64,000 nt of DNA, taken from contig JBJEUF010000008.1 of the NCBI GenBank assembly GCA_051883695.1, positions 1 through 64,000 of the forward strand. Direction: 5' to 3'. This document shows, in pieces, positions 15,907-24,532 of this stretch. The number at the start of each line of letters is the position of its first letter. Within the stretch, counting starts at the first letter, position 1. The DNA is from UBA11524 sp051883695. GTDB taxonomy: Bacteria > Bacillota > Clostridia > Christensenellales > Aristaeellaceae. Under the pieces are notes generated by a model. That model saw only the letters and a program-made list of their open reading frames with translations, was not told the origin of the DNA and did not search any database. A program made the position numbers and the translations under genes.

Positions 15907-18273
15907 TCAGCGCAGCTTGACGATCGTGACGCCGCTTTCGCCCTCGCCGTAGACGCCCAGACGGCTGCTCTGCACATGCACATGCTTCCGCAGATGCTGC
16001 GTGATGCCGCTCCGCAGCACGCCCGTGCCCTTTCCGTGGATGATGCTCACCTCGCCCATCCCGGCCAGCACCGCATTGTCCAGATAGGTATCCACCGCTG
16101 CCAGCGCTTCCTCCAGCGTCATGCCGCGGACATCGCACTCCATCCGCACCGTGCGCTCCATTGCGCCCGTGTGCATCTTCACGCTTGCCTGCTTCGGCCT
16201 GGGCTTGTCCTCCGGCTTCTGCTTCACCAGCCGCAGCTGGGTCAGGCTCACCTTCAGCTTCATGATGCCTGCCTGCACCTCCACCTCGCCCTTGGCGTTG
16301 GGCGTGCCAAGCACCGTGCCCTGGGAGCCGATGGTCAGAATCTCGACCTGATCGCCGGGATGGACGGTCTTGGGCGCGGCGGTGTTGTCCACCTTCTGGA
16401 CAAGGCCCTCAGACAGGTTATCCACACTCTTCTCAATCTGCCTGCGTACCGCGTTGATGCCCGCGTCCGGGCTCTGCTGCTCCTTCTTCATGCGCTTGAG
16501 CTCGCTGATGATCCCCTCTGCCTCGCGGCGCGTCTGCTCCATGATGCGCCGCGCATCCTCCTTGGCCTTGCGGATGGAGGTTTCGCGCTTTTCCTCGATT
16601 TCGCGGCGGAGCTTTTCCGCCTCGTCGCGCAGCCTGATGGTCTCCTCGCTGGCCTGACGGGCGATTTCACGCTCGCGCTCGGCGACCTGGCGGTGATACT
16701 CCGCATTGGCAATCACGTCCTCGAAGCGGATGGAATCGCTGGACAGCAGCTTCTTCGCCGCGTCGATCAGGTTTTCCGGCAAGCCCAGCTTGCGGCTGAT
16801 CTCAAAGGCGTTGGATTTGCCCGGCACGCCGATGGACAGCCGATAGGTCGGGCGCAGCGTCTCCACGCTGAACTCCACCGAGGCGTTCTCCACCCCGGGC
16901 GTTGACAGCGCGAAGGCTTTGAGTTCGCTGTAATGGGTCGTCGCCATCGTGCGCACCTTGATGTTGCGCAGACGCGTCAGGATGGCCTGCGCCAGCGCCG
17001 CGCCCTCGGTGGGATCGGTGCCCGCGCCCAGCTCGTCAAAGAGCACCAGATCCCTGGGCGTGACCTCATGCATGATGCTGACGATGTTGGTCATGTGGCT
17101 GGAGAAGGTGGACAGGCTCTGCTCGATGGACTGCTCGTCGCCGATGTCGGCAAAGACCTGCTCGAACACCGCCAGCTCCGTGCCGATATCCGCCGGAACC
17201 TGCAATCCGGCCTGCGCCATCAGCGTGAACAGACCCACGGTTTTCAGCGTGACCGTCTTGCCGCCGGTGTTGGGGCCGGTGATGATCAGGCAGGTGAAAT
17301 CCTTGCCCAGCCAGAGGTTGGAGGGCACGACCTTCTCCGGGTCGATCAGCGGATGACGGCCGCGGATAATGTTGAGATAGCCGTCCCGGTTCAGCTTGGG
17401 CGTCACCGCGTACATTTCACGGCTGAGCAGGCCCTTGGCGAAGATGAAGTCCAGCTCCGAGAGCACCTCCACCGTCACGCGCAGCGACTCGGCGTAGGGC
17501 GCAATCTCCGCGCTCAGCGCCGCCAGGATGCGCTCGATCTCCTGCTTCTCCTTGGCCTCCCACTGGCGCAGCTCGTTGCCCATCTCCACCGCCGCCATGG
17601 GCTCGATGAACAGCGTCGCGCCGGTGGCGGACTGATCGTGAACCAGGCCCGGCACCATGGCGCGGCTGTCGGCCCGCACCGGGATGACGTAGCGGTCGTT
17701 GCGCACGGTGACGATGGTATCCGTCAGGTATTTCTGAAAATTGGGATTGCGCACCATCTGGTTGAGCTTCTCCTTGATGCGCTCCATCGCGCCGCGCAGA
17801 TGGCGGCGGATGTTCATCAGCTCCGTGGATGCGCGGTCGGCAATCTCCTCCTCGGAGAGAATCGCCGTGGTGATGTCGTCCTCGATGTGCCGCACCGACA
17901 CGAGGGACTGCGCCTTGCTCTTGAGCAGCGGCGTGTTGTCCCGCTCCGTGTCCAGGGCGCTGCGGGCGGCCCGGGCGGCGGAGAGCAGGCCCGCGATGCT
18001 CAGCAGCGCCTTGGGCGAGAGCGTCGCGCCCTTCTCCGCCAGGGAGATGCTGGCGCGCACATCGTCAAAGGCCACCAGGGGCGATGCGCCCAGGTACTGC
18101 AGCACGACCGTCGCTTCCTCGGTTTCGGCCTGCCACATTTCGATTTCCGGCAGATTGTCCGATGGCACCAGCGCCATGCAGCGCTCCGCGCCCATGGGAG
18201 TCAGGGCTTTGGAAGCCAGCCGCTCGCGAATCTTGGTGAATTCCAGCACGCGAAGGGTTCTCTCTTTGATCAT
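15907..18273 (-). CDS. mutS2: Endonuclease MutS2
   Basis: MutS2 is a MutS-family ATPase with a C-terminal Smr nuclease domain; it acts in recombination control and on collided ribosomes. The 788-residue protein has the lever/clamp region, Walker A ITGPNTGGKTVTLKT, VFADIGDEQSIEQSLSTFSSHM, Walker B LVLFDELGAGTDPTEG and MATTHYSELKAFA. A long charged coiled coil (about 500-620) and an SH3-like segment (VHPGDQVEILTIGSQG) follow, then the Smr domain with CDVRGMTLEEALAAVDTYLD and IIHGKGTGVLR. The start has GAGGAA 8 nt upstream; the frame stays open far upstream through the U32 gene, but that is not coding. Confidence 0.96.
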   Translation of the reverse strand: MIKERTLRVLEFTKIRERLASKALTPMGAERCMALVPSDNLPEIEMWQAETEEATVVLQYLGASPLVAFDDVRASISLAEKGATLSPKALLSIAGLLSAARAARSALDTERDNTPLLKSKAQSLVSVRHIEDDITTAILSEEEIADRASTELMNIRRHLRGAMERIKEKLNQMVRNPNFQKYLTDTIVTVRNDRYVIPVRADSRAMVPGLVHDQSATGATLFIEPMAAVEMGNELRQWEAKEKQEIERILAALSAEIAPYAESLRVTVEVLSELDFIFAKGLLSREMYAVTPKLNRDGYLNIIRGRHPLIDPEKVVPSNLWLGKDFTCLIITGPNTGGKTVTLKTVGLFTLMAQAGLQVPADIGTELAVFEQVFADIGDEQSIEQSLSTFSSHMTNIVSIMHEVTPRDLVLFDELGAGTDPTEGAALAQAILTRLRNIKVRTMATTHYSELKAFALSTPGVENASVEFSVETLRPTYRLSIGVPGKSNAFEISRKLGLPENLIDAAKKLLSSDSIRFEDVIANAEYHRQVAEREREIARQASEETIRLRDEAEKLRREIEEKRETSIRKAKEDARRIMEQTRREAEGIISELKRMKKEQQSPDAGINAVRRQIEKSVDNLSEGLVQKVDNTAAPKTVHPGDQVEILTIGSQGTVLGTPNAKGEVEVQAGIMKLKVSLTQLRLVKQKPEDKPRPKQASVKMHTGAMERTVRMECDVRGMTLEEALAAVDTYLDNAVLAGMGEVSIIHGKGTGVLRSGITQHLRKHVHVQSSRLGVYGEGESGVTIVKLR

Positions 18274-18320
18274 AAACGGTTCCTCACTGTGTCGGGTTCT
18301 TCTGGATATAAGGATAACGG

Positions 18321-18389
18321 GGTAGGTTTCAGGCGTTTCAAACAGAGGGGTATGTTTCGGGATTCTTTGACAATATGGTAGGTTTCGGG
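18321..18389. repeat. Three 13-bp direct repeats at exact 28-bp period
   Basis: GGTAGGTTTCAGG (18321), GGTATGTTTCGGG (18349) and GGTAGGTTTCGGG (18377) recur every 28 bp in the gap between the U32 gene and mutS2, while the 15-bp spacers differ. A fourth match, GGTATGTTTCAGG, occurs at 18786 inside the U32 gene. The repeats are too short for CRISPR; they could be a protein-binding iteron in the mutS2 leader. Confidence 0.6.
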
Positions 18390-18392
18390 AGA

Positions 18393-20744
18393 CTACTCCA
18401 CCGGACGATTCCAGTGTCCGGCATTGGTTCCGGACACGGACTTTCCGCCGCGCCAGACCGCGACGGCTTCCTCCAGCGCCGCATCTTCCTCCCCGCACAG
18501 CGTCATCATGGGCGTATAGCCTGCCGCCCGCACCCGGCCGACCACATCCGTCGGAACGCTGTTCATCAGCCGCACGAGGCAGCCCTCCGGCAGGCGCATC
18601 CGGTACAGCGGAAACACCGCGCCGCGCCGGTCGGTCAAGGCGGTGCCCTCCAGTCTGTCCGCGCTGTGCCGATCGCACATCAGGCAGTCGGCATGACCGC
18701 TTGTCAGCCCCAGATACGTCCGTGCCGGACAGTGGTGCAGCAGCATCAGCTGCGTCCGGCCATAAGCGGGAACGACGGCAAAGGGGGTATGTTTCAGGAG
18801 ATTCTGCAGCTCCGCGCCGGACAGCTCGCCGCTGGCGGTCACGAAGATACAGCCCGCCTCCAGCAGCACCTGCGCTGCCAGACGGTTCATCACCGGGATT
18901 CCCTCGCCCGCGCCCATCGGCACCGGCCATTTCATCCCCAGCTGACCCACGCTGCCCAGCACCACGCCCCCAAGCCGGTCCGCGTGCGCCGTCACAAAGC
19001 GGTGCAGCATCTCCAGCGTTGCCTGCTCGCATTTCATAGGCAGATGCAGCCACACGCCCGCATCCAGCCCGGCCAGACCGGCTTGCAGCGCTTCCTCCCG
19101 GAAGTCCTCCGGGTACCAGACAATGCGCGCATCCAGCGCCTTTACCGCGTCGTACTGTCCAAGGCTGCGCACCACGATGGTTTCAGGCACTCGTCCGGGC
19201 GTATGCGCTGATTCCGCCATCGGGCGTTCCCGCCCCGCAGGCCGCGCAAAGCTCTCCGCCCGGGCATTTTCAAGCGCCTGCAGCACATCGCGGCGGACGG
19301 CGTTGAGCGCGGAAACCGGCACGAAGGCGCCGCCGGTGGTCACCGTCAATGCACGCAGCGCAAAGGGCGTGTCGCCGGTTTTGCCAAGGCTCCTGCGGGC
19401 ATCCTCCCCGGACATGGCACGCTTCTGCGCTGCCGTGACCGTCTCCCCGGTGACGGTCACGGTCGATATGCCGTCCGTCGCCGTGAGCGTCAGCGGTTCA
19501 CCGGGCATCGCGACCAGCGTCATGTCACAGGAAATCGGGGGAATTTGAAGCGCCCGGGCACGTTCCAGCTGCTCGCTGCTGGTCAGGCGGTACACCTCGT
19601 CCCCGGGTGAAAGATGCATATCGGGCCGCAGGCGAAGCGTCGCGCATTCTCCCGCCATCACCGCATGTCCCGCATAGATCATCTCCGCATCGCCGCGGTC
19701 GTTGCGAATCTGCAAGCCGTCGCCGTCGCGGAGATCGCGCTTCAGGCGCAGCTTCGCCATGTCCCCCATGACCCGTTCGATCCGGCCGATGCCCACGCCG
19801 CCATGGCTCACGCGCTCCGGCCAGATGACGCCCGCATCTTGGCTGCCCATGGCATAGCCGTCCATGAAGCCGCCGCGCTGGAAGATCTGCAGCAGCGCGT
19901 CCTTCTCCATCTCATCCGCCGGATGGAACTGCCCCGATTGCAATCCGTCGATGCCCCTGCGGTAGCTGCCGGCGACGGTCGCCACATACTCCGGTCGCTT
20001 CAGACGGCCCTCCAGCTTCACGCTGCAGGCTCCGGCCCGCTGCAGCTCCGGCAGATGATCGCGCATGCACACATCGCGCGGGCTGAGCCACGCGGCAGTC
20101 CTGCCCCGGTAGGTGTATTCCAGGCGGCAGGGCTGGGCGCAGCGCCCGCGATTGCCGCTGCGGCCGCCGATCATGGAGGAAAACAGGCACTGTCCGCTGA
20201 CCGCCACGCACTGCGCGCCATGGCCGAACACCTCGATCTCGATGCCCTCGGCGGCGCACCGGGCAATCTCGGCAAGGGAGCATTCGCGGGCCAGCACCGC
20301 GCGGGTCATTCCCATTTCCCGGCACCAGCGCACGCCGGACGCGTTGTGGATCGCCATCTGCGTGCTGGCATGAACCGGCAGATCGGGGAAGCACGTCCGC
20401 GCCAGCTTCAGCACGCCCAGATCCTGCACCAGCACCGCGTCCACCCGCACCTCGTTCAGCAGCCGCAGCACATCCTTCACGCCCGCCAGCTCGCCGTCCT
20501 TGATCAGCGTATTGACCGTCACATGCACGCGGACATGGTGCAGGTGCGCAAAATGCACCGCTTCCCGCAGGGCGGCCTCGTCGAAATTGCCCGCGCCAGC
20601 CCGGGCGGAATAGGCCGCATAGCCCAGGTACACCGCGTCCGCACCGGCGGCAACAGCGCGCTCCAGTGCTTCCCGGTTGCCCGCAGGCGCAAGGTTCTCC
20701 ATGGGGACGCGCGTCCCGCTCCTCATATCGCTCATGTCCGTCAT
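18393..20744 (-). CDS. U32-family peptidase/RlhA-like protein with DUF3656-type C-terminus
   Basis: A 783-residue protein. The N-terminal U32 domain is clear: ENLAPAGNREALERAVAAGADAVYLGY, the QLGV-like strand VLVQDLGVLKL, VHASTQMAIHN, and the cysteine cluster EVFGHGAQCVAVSGQCLFSS followed by NRGRCAQPCR, as in Fe-S-dependent RNA-hydroxylation proteins (RlhA, TrhP). SVKLEGRLKRPEYVA ends the domain. The rest (about 300-783) matches the long U32/DUF3656 architecture and adds cysteines in HADCLMCDRHSAD. The role is RNA hydroxylation or collagenase-like; the former is favoured by family precedent. The ATG overlaps the zapA stop by 4 nt. Confidence 0.88.
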   Translation of the reverse strand: MTDMSDMRSGTRVPMENLAPAGNREALERAVAAGADAVYLGYAAYSARAGAGNFDEAALREAVHFAHLHHVRVHVTVNTLIKDGELAGVKDVLRLLNEVRVDAVLVQDLGVLKLARTCFPDLPVHASTQMAIHNASGVRWCREMGMTRAVLARECSLAEIARCAAEGIEIEVFGHGAQCVAVSGQCLFSSMIGGRSGNRGRCAQPCRLEYTYRGRTAAWLSPRDVCMRDHLPELQRAGACSVKLEGRLKRPEYVATVAGSYRRGIDGLQSGQFHPADEMEKDALLQIFQRGGFMDGYAMGSQDAGVIWPERVSHGGVGIGRIERVMGDMAKLRLKRDLRDGDGLQIRNDRGDAEMIYAGHAVMAGECATLRLRPDMHLSPGDEVYRLTSSEQLERARALQIPPISCDMTLVAMPGEPLTLTATDGISTVTVTGETVTAAQKRAMSGEDARRSLGKTGDTPFALRALTVTTGGAFVPVSALNAVRRDVLQALENARAESFARPAGRERPMAESAHTPGRVPETIVVRSLGQYDAVKALDARIVWYPEDFREEALQAGLAGLDAGVWLHLPMKCEQATLEMLHRFVTAHADRLGGVVLGSVGQLGMKWPVPMGAGEGIPVMNRLAAQVLLEAGCIFVTASGELSGAELQNLLKHTPFAVVPAYGRTQLMLLHHCPARTYLGLTSGHADCLMCDRHSADRLEGTALTDRRGAVFPLYRMRLPEGCLVRLMNSVPTDVVGRVRAAGYTPMMTLCGEEDAALEEAVAVWRGGKSVSGTNAGHWNRPVE

Positions 20745-21016
20745 TCCGCCTTCGCAGGCGCTTCTGATGCGCTTCGCAGCGCGTTCAGCTCGCGCCTCAG
20801 CCGGGAATTCTCCTCCTGCGCCTTCATCAGCTCATCGGTGATGTTCAGCGCCACCAGCACCGTCACGGTCTCCCTGGACAGACGCGTGGCAAACACGGTC
20901 TCGGTAATTTGCCTGTCCACATAGGACGCCACCCGGCTGAGATGCTCCGGCGTGTCGGAGGACACCAGCGCATATTCCTTGCCCGCCACGCGGACGGTGA
21001 TCTTCTGCTTCTCCAT
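20741..21016 (-). CDS. zapA: Cell division protein ZapA
   Basis: ZapA bundles FtsZ filaments at the division ring. The 91-residue protein has the N-terminal KQKITVRVAGKEYALVSSDTPEHLSRVASYVD domain, then ALNITDELMKAQEENSRLRRELNALR, a coiled coil. The start at 21016 has GAGAGG just upstream. It is coupled to the U32 gene by a 4-nt overlap, as in other Firmicutes. A copy of the palindromic element lies 76 bp upstream of its start. Confidence 0.88.
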   Translation of the reverse strand: MEKQKITVRVAGKEYALVSSDTPEHLSRVASYVDRQITETVFATRLSRETVTVLVALNITDELMKAQEENSRLRRELNALRSASEAPAKAE

Positions 21017-21092
21017 ATGACCTCTCATCAACAAAACGGCGCAGACCGGCGGTTTCCGCCATGTCCACGCCGGTAAGCGACACCATGTGCCT

Positions 21093-21257
21093 TATACTAA
21101 TCCTCGATAAAAATGTTGCACCGAGCGCAGTGAATTTTTCGTTCTGGCAAAGCTGAGTGAAGCGAGGCGTACTGGAAGTACGCCCAGCGGAACGAAGCAA
21201 AGCCAGAGCGGAAAAGGCGCTGCGCGAATGTAACATTTTTATGGAGAATTAGTATTA
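21093..21257. repeat. 165-bp palindromic element, copy A
   Basis: The ends are imperfect inverted repeats of about 27 bp (left ATACTAATCCTCGATAAAAA; right, read inward, ATACTAATTCTCCATAAAAA, both continuing TGTT-R-CA). The interior is also palindromic: TTCGTTCTGGC against GCCAGAGCGGAA, and a central GGCGTAC-TGGAA-GTACGCC hairpin. The right end finishes on the TTA that is the stop codon of the cyclophilin gene. Copies B and C lie at 41442 and 57253. Confidence 0.9.
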
Positions 21258-21773
21258 CATCTGATCGAAGGGATACACCTGCCCGAAGGTCTCCACGCGG
21301 ATGGACTTCATCCGCTGATCCTCAATGGGCTTGTCGCGCATGTCGCGCTTCACGTTCACGATTGCGTCAGCGGTCTCCATGCCCTCCAGCACCTTGCCGA
21401 AGGCGGCGTACTGCCCGTCCAGATGGGGGCTGTCGCTGGTCATGATGAAAAACTGGCTGCCGGCGGAATCGGGCGCCATGCTGCGGGCCATGGACAGCAC
21501 GCCATAGGTGTGCCTGAGCGGGTTGTTCACGCCGTTCATCGCAAATTCACCCTTGATGTGATAGCCCGGGCCGCCGATGCCCACGCCCTTGGGATCGCCG
21601 CCCTGGATCATGAAGCCCGGAATCACGCGGTGGAAGATCAGCCCGTCATAAAAGCCCGAATTGGCCAGCGCGGTAAAATTGCCCACGGACTGCGGCGCAT
21701 ACTCCGGGTACAGCTCACCCTTCATTTCGCGGCCATCCTCCATGGTAATGACAAAAGTAGGATTCTGTGCCAT
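21255..21773 (-). CDS. Cyclophilin-type peptidylprolyl isomerase
   Basis: A 172-residue cyclophilin that catalyses cis-trans prolyl isomerisation in protein folding. Catalytic residues are in GLIFHRVIPGFMIQGGDP (FHRVIxxFMIQGGD), with GSQFFIM, LDGQYAAFGKVLEGME. There is no signal peptide, so it is cytosolic. The start MAQNPTF has AAAGGAG 8 nt upstream. It has its own promoter (21867-21895) and is followed immediately by palindromic element A, whose end provides or coincides with the TAA stop. Confidence 0.94.
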   Translation of the reverse strand: MAQNPTFVITMEDGREMKGELYPEYAPQSVGNFTALANSGFYDGLIFHRVIPGFMIQGGDPKGVGIGGPGYHIKGEFAMNGVNNPLRHTYGVLSMARSMAPDSAGSQFFIMTSDSPHLDGQYAAFGKVLEGMETADAIVNVKRDMRDKPIEDQRMKSIRVETFGQVYPFDQM

Positions 21774-21799
21774 CAATGACACTCCTTTCACCTTTCGAT

Positions 21800-21895
21800 C
21801 GGAGCGCAACGGCTCCGCAAGCATTCTGCTATGTCTTTTTGACGTGCTTGTGTCCGCACATTGTCTATTGTATCAGCAAATGCTCAGAAATGCAA
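21800..21895 (-). promoter_or_regulatory. Promoter and leader hairpin of the cyclophilin gene
   Basis: Leftward TTGCAT (21890-21895) and TACAAT (21867-21872) are 17 bp apart with an upstream TG. The leader holds a 6-bp stem CGGAGC/GCTCCG (21800-21805 and 21812-21817) near the ribosome binding site. Confidence 0.75.
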
Positions 21896-21981
21896 GTTTT
21901 CCGGGCAAATTCGCGCCATTTGCACAAAATTTGTGGAAACGGCGGCGGTTCCGGTCGGTTGCTGACGGAGTTTTGTGGAAT

Positions 21982-23412
21982 TCATGTCAGGCCGAACAGC
22001 GCGCGCTTGCGCCCGATCATCTCCTCCACCCGGGCGATGTAATGCTCGATGTTCGCCACGTTCGGCGCACGTCCGATATGTCCTTCGTCCTCATAAACCC
22101 GCTTGGAGATGCCGCCCGCGCCCAGCGCCAGGATATGCGTCGTCTCCTCCATGATGTCCACATTGTACTGGCAGGCATGGCCCGGCAGCGCGTAGCCGAT
22201 GTTCTCCTGATTCCCGGCCATGTTCTTCTGCCGGTATAGGTAATAGGGCTGCATTCCCAGCATCCGCGCGGTTTCCAGCCCCAGCTGCACCATGCGGGCG
22301 GCTTCCACGCCCGTCGGGAAGCGGTAGTTTTCAAAGTGCAGCCGCGTGGAGCGCTTGATCGCCAGCGTATGCACCGTCAGGCTCTCCGGATGCAGCCGCA
22401 GGGCAAAATCCATCGTCCGGGCAAAGTCATCCACCGTTTCTCCCGGCAGACCGGCAATCACATCCATGTTGATATGACGGATGCCCGCCTCCCGCGCCAT
22501 GGCATAGGCGTCGATGACCTGCTGCGCGGTGTGGGCACGGCCGATGATGCGCAGCGTTTCGTCATTCATCGTCTGGGGATTGATGCTGATGCGGTTCACC
22601 CCCGCATCCCTGATGGCCGCCAGCTTCCCGGGCGTGATGGTATCCGGACGGCCGGCCTCCACCGTGTATTCCATCGCCCCGGGGAAGCAGCGCAGCAGAT
22701 GATCCAGCATCCTCTTCAGCTGCTCCTCGTTGAGGCTGGTAGGCGTGCCGCCGCCCACATACACGGCACGGAGATGGCGTCCGGTGGCTTTCAGCATACC
22801 GCTGCACGCGTCCATTTCCCGGAACAGCGCCGTCAGGTATGGCTCGACCAGCGTTCCCCGGCCCAGCTCCCCCGAGGAAAAGGAGCAGTAGGCGCAGCGC
22901 GTCGTGCAGAACGGAATGCCGATGTACACATCCATCCAGCGATCCTCCGGCGGCAGCAGCGTCCCCTGCACCTGCGCGATCTCCCAGAGGATGTCCGCCC
23001 GGTCGGGGCACACGTCGAAGCGCTCGATCACATAGCGCTTGGCAGCCTCCTCCGTCAGGCCCAGGCCGATGGCTTCGTACATCAGGTGCGTCGGACGGAT
23101 GCCCGTCAGGCTGCCCCACGGTGGATGGATGCCCGTGGCCTTGCGGCACAGGTCATAGAGCGTCTGCCGGACCAGGCGGCGGGCAGCGCGCTTGCGGTGC
23201 AGCGTCAGCAGCCTTTCATCGCTTTCCGCCGGCGGGATGGGCACGGCGTCCTCCGCCGTGTATGTCCCGTCGGTAAAGCGGCAATGATACGCGCCCTCCG
23301 CCTCCCATGCGGTAAAGGTGTACTTTGGCGCGTCCCAGTCGCCGTCTGGCAAGCCGAAAAGCCGGGTGATGTTCATCAGCTCCGGCTGAATGGTGTCCAG
23401 ATATTGCTGCAT
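21982..23412 (-). CDS. hemZ: Radical SAM coproporphyrinogen dehydrogenase-like protein HemZ
   Basis: A 476-residue radical SAM enzyme of the HemZ group, anaerobic coproporphyrinogen III oxidation in haem synthesis being the family assignment. The Fe-S motif CTTRCAYC (CX3CX2C) is at about 170-177, followed by AVYVGGGTPTSLNEEQL, VEAGRPDTITPGKL, RISINPQTMNDETLRIIGR and MDVIAGLPGE. An N-terminal extension of about 160 residues is typical of HemZ. AAGGAG lies 6 nt before the ATG at 23412. No other haem gene is in the window, so its substrate here is not certain. It ends the recJ-rel-dtd-MBL-hemZ run. Confidence 0.88.
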   Translation of the reverse strand: MQQYLDTIQPELMNITRLFGLPDGDWDAPKYTFTAWEAEGAYHCRFTDGTYTAEDAVPIPPAESDERLLTLHRKRAARRLVRQTLYDLCRKATGIHPPWGSLTGIRPTHLMYEAIGLGLTEEAAKRYVIERFDVCPDRADILWEIAQVQGTLLPPEDRWMDVYIGIPFCTTRCAYCSFSSGELGRGTLVEPYLTALFREMDACSGMLKATGRHLRAVYVGGGTPTSLNEEQLKRMLDHLLRCFPGAMEYTVEAGRPDTITPGKLAAIRDAGVNRISINPQTMNDETLRIIGRAHTAQQVIDAYAMAREAGIRHINMDVIAGLPGETVDDFARTMDFALRLHPESLTVHTLAIKRSTRLHFENYRFPTGVEAARMVQLGLETARMLGMQPYYLYRQKNMAGNQENIGYALPGHACQYNVDIMEETTHILALGAGGISKRVYEDEGHIGRAPNVANIEHYIARVEEMIGRKRALFGLT

Positions 23413-23428
23413 ATCGTTCTCCTTGTCC

Positions 23429-23989
23429 TCAGTGCCCGGGGAAGATCTCATACCGCTGCGCCAGGGGCTGCAATCGGCGCAGGGAGTCCGCCAGCTGGTT
23501 CATGCTGCCGCCGGGCAGATCGGTGCGCCCGTAGCCGTAATGGAACAGCGTATCGCCGGTGAACAGCCGGTTGCCGGTCTGATAGCAGACGCCTCCCGGG
23601 GTGTGGCCCGGCGTATGCAGAACGGTGAAGGTCACGCCGCCAAAGGTGACCGCTTCGCCCTCCGCGACGGTTCGGGTCGCCCGGGGCGCAGTGACATGGG
23701 CGCCGATCAGCCACGAGGCGTTCAGCTCCGCCGAGGTCAGCAGGGGCACGTCCAATGCGTGGATGAGGATTTCAGCGCCGTCCTTCGCCAGCTCCCGGAC
23801 TCCGCCGATGTGGTCGAAATGCCCGTGGGTCAGCAGGATCGCCTCGATCTTCCGGCCATCGCAGGCCGCGCGGATGCGCTCCGGCTCCGCGCCGGGGTCG
23901 ATGACCGCGCAGGCGTCGGACGCATCGTCCCACACGATGTAGCAGCAGGTGCCCAGCTCGCCTACGGTCAGGGCCTTCATTTCCGTCAT
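23429..23989 (-). CDS. Glyoxalase II-like MBL-fold hydrolase, short C-terminus
   Basis: A 186-residue metallo-beta-lactamase-fold hydrolase. Metal ligands are in LLTHGHFDHIGG (HxHxDH), HTPGHTPGG and FTGDTLF. It matches the family of small hydrolases beside dtd and hemZ in Firmicutes. The protein stops right after the final ligand motif EIFPGH, where homologues usually continue for about 15-20 residues (GPATTIGRE and beyond), so the tail is missing here. GGGAGG stands 7 nt before the ATG. The substrate is unknown. Confidence 0.85.
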   Translation of the reverse strand: MTEMKALTVGELGTCCYIVWDDASDACAVIDPGAEPERIRAACDGRKIEAILLTHGHFDHIGGVRELAKDGAEILIHALDVPLLTSAELNASWLIGAHVTAPRATRTVAEGEAVTFGGVTFTVLHTPGHTPGGVCYQTGNRLFTGDTLFHYGYGRTDLPGGSMNQLADSLRRLQPLAQRYEIFPGH

Positions 23990-24013
23990 GGGATCGCCTC
24001 CCGGTATATTCGC

Positions 24014-24463
24014 TCAGAACAATTTGGTCGAGTCCATCAGCATCGTCACCGGGCCGTCGTTGACCAGCGAAACCTGCATGTCCGCGCCGAAGACGCCGGT
24101 TTCCACATGGATGCCCTGCGCGCGCCACGCTTCCACCAGGCCCTCATAAAGCGGAACGGCCTTGTCCGGGCGGGCCGCGGCGGTAAAGCCGGGACGGCGC
24201 TGGGAGCGCGCATCACCATAGAGCGTGAACTGGCTGATGGCAAGGATCTCGCCGCCCACGTCAAGGATGGATTTGTTCATCTTGCCGTTTTCATCCTCAA
24301 AGATGCGCAGCGTGGGGATTTTCGTTGCCATATACTGCAGATCCTTCTCCGTGTCGTCCACGCTCACGCCGATGAGGATCATGTAGCCGTGTCCGCACCT
24401 GCCGACGGTCTGTCCGGAGATGGCGACGGAAGCGGATGTCACCCGCTGAATGACACAGCGCAT
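24014..24463 (-). CDS. dtd: D-aminoacyl-tRNA deacylase
   Basis: Dtd hydrolyses D-aminoacyl- and glycyl-mischarged tRNAs, protecting translation. The 149-residue protein shows the two invariant cross-subunit motifs SQFTLYGD and NDGPVTMLMD, and the N-terminal MRCVIQRVTSASV. It lies 24 bp upstream of the MBL hydrolase gene and downstream of rel, the usual Firmicute order. Confidence 0.96.
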   Translation of the reverse strand: MRCVIQRVTSASVAISGQTVGRCGHGYMILIGVSVDDTEKDLQYMATKIPTLRIFEDENGKMNKSILDVGGEILAISQFTLYGDARSQRRPGFTAAARPDKAVPLYEGLVEAWRAQGIHVETGVFGADMQVSLVNDGPVTMLMDSTKLF

Positions 24464-24532
24464 GGGAAATACCTCCTTGAGGAAAGGCCCTCCGCTGCAG
24501 GAGAGCCTGAAATACAGCGCGCAGCGGGCGCA

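Noticed and set aside
18321..18389. CRISPR mini-array upstream of mutS2
   Set aside because: Repeats are only 13 bp and imperfect with 15-bp spacers, and there are no cas genes.
18274..19053. N-terminal extension of mutS2 (frame open to 19053)
   Set aside because: The extension overlaps the U32 gene in another frame, and a good ribosome binding site precedes the ATG at 18273, which matches the normal MutS2 start.
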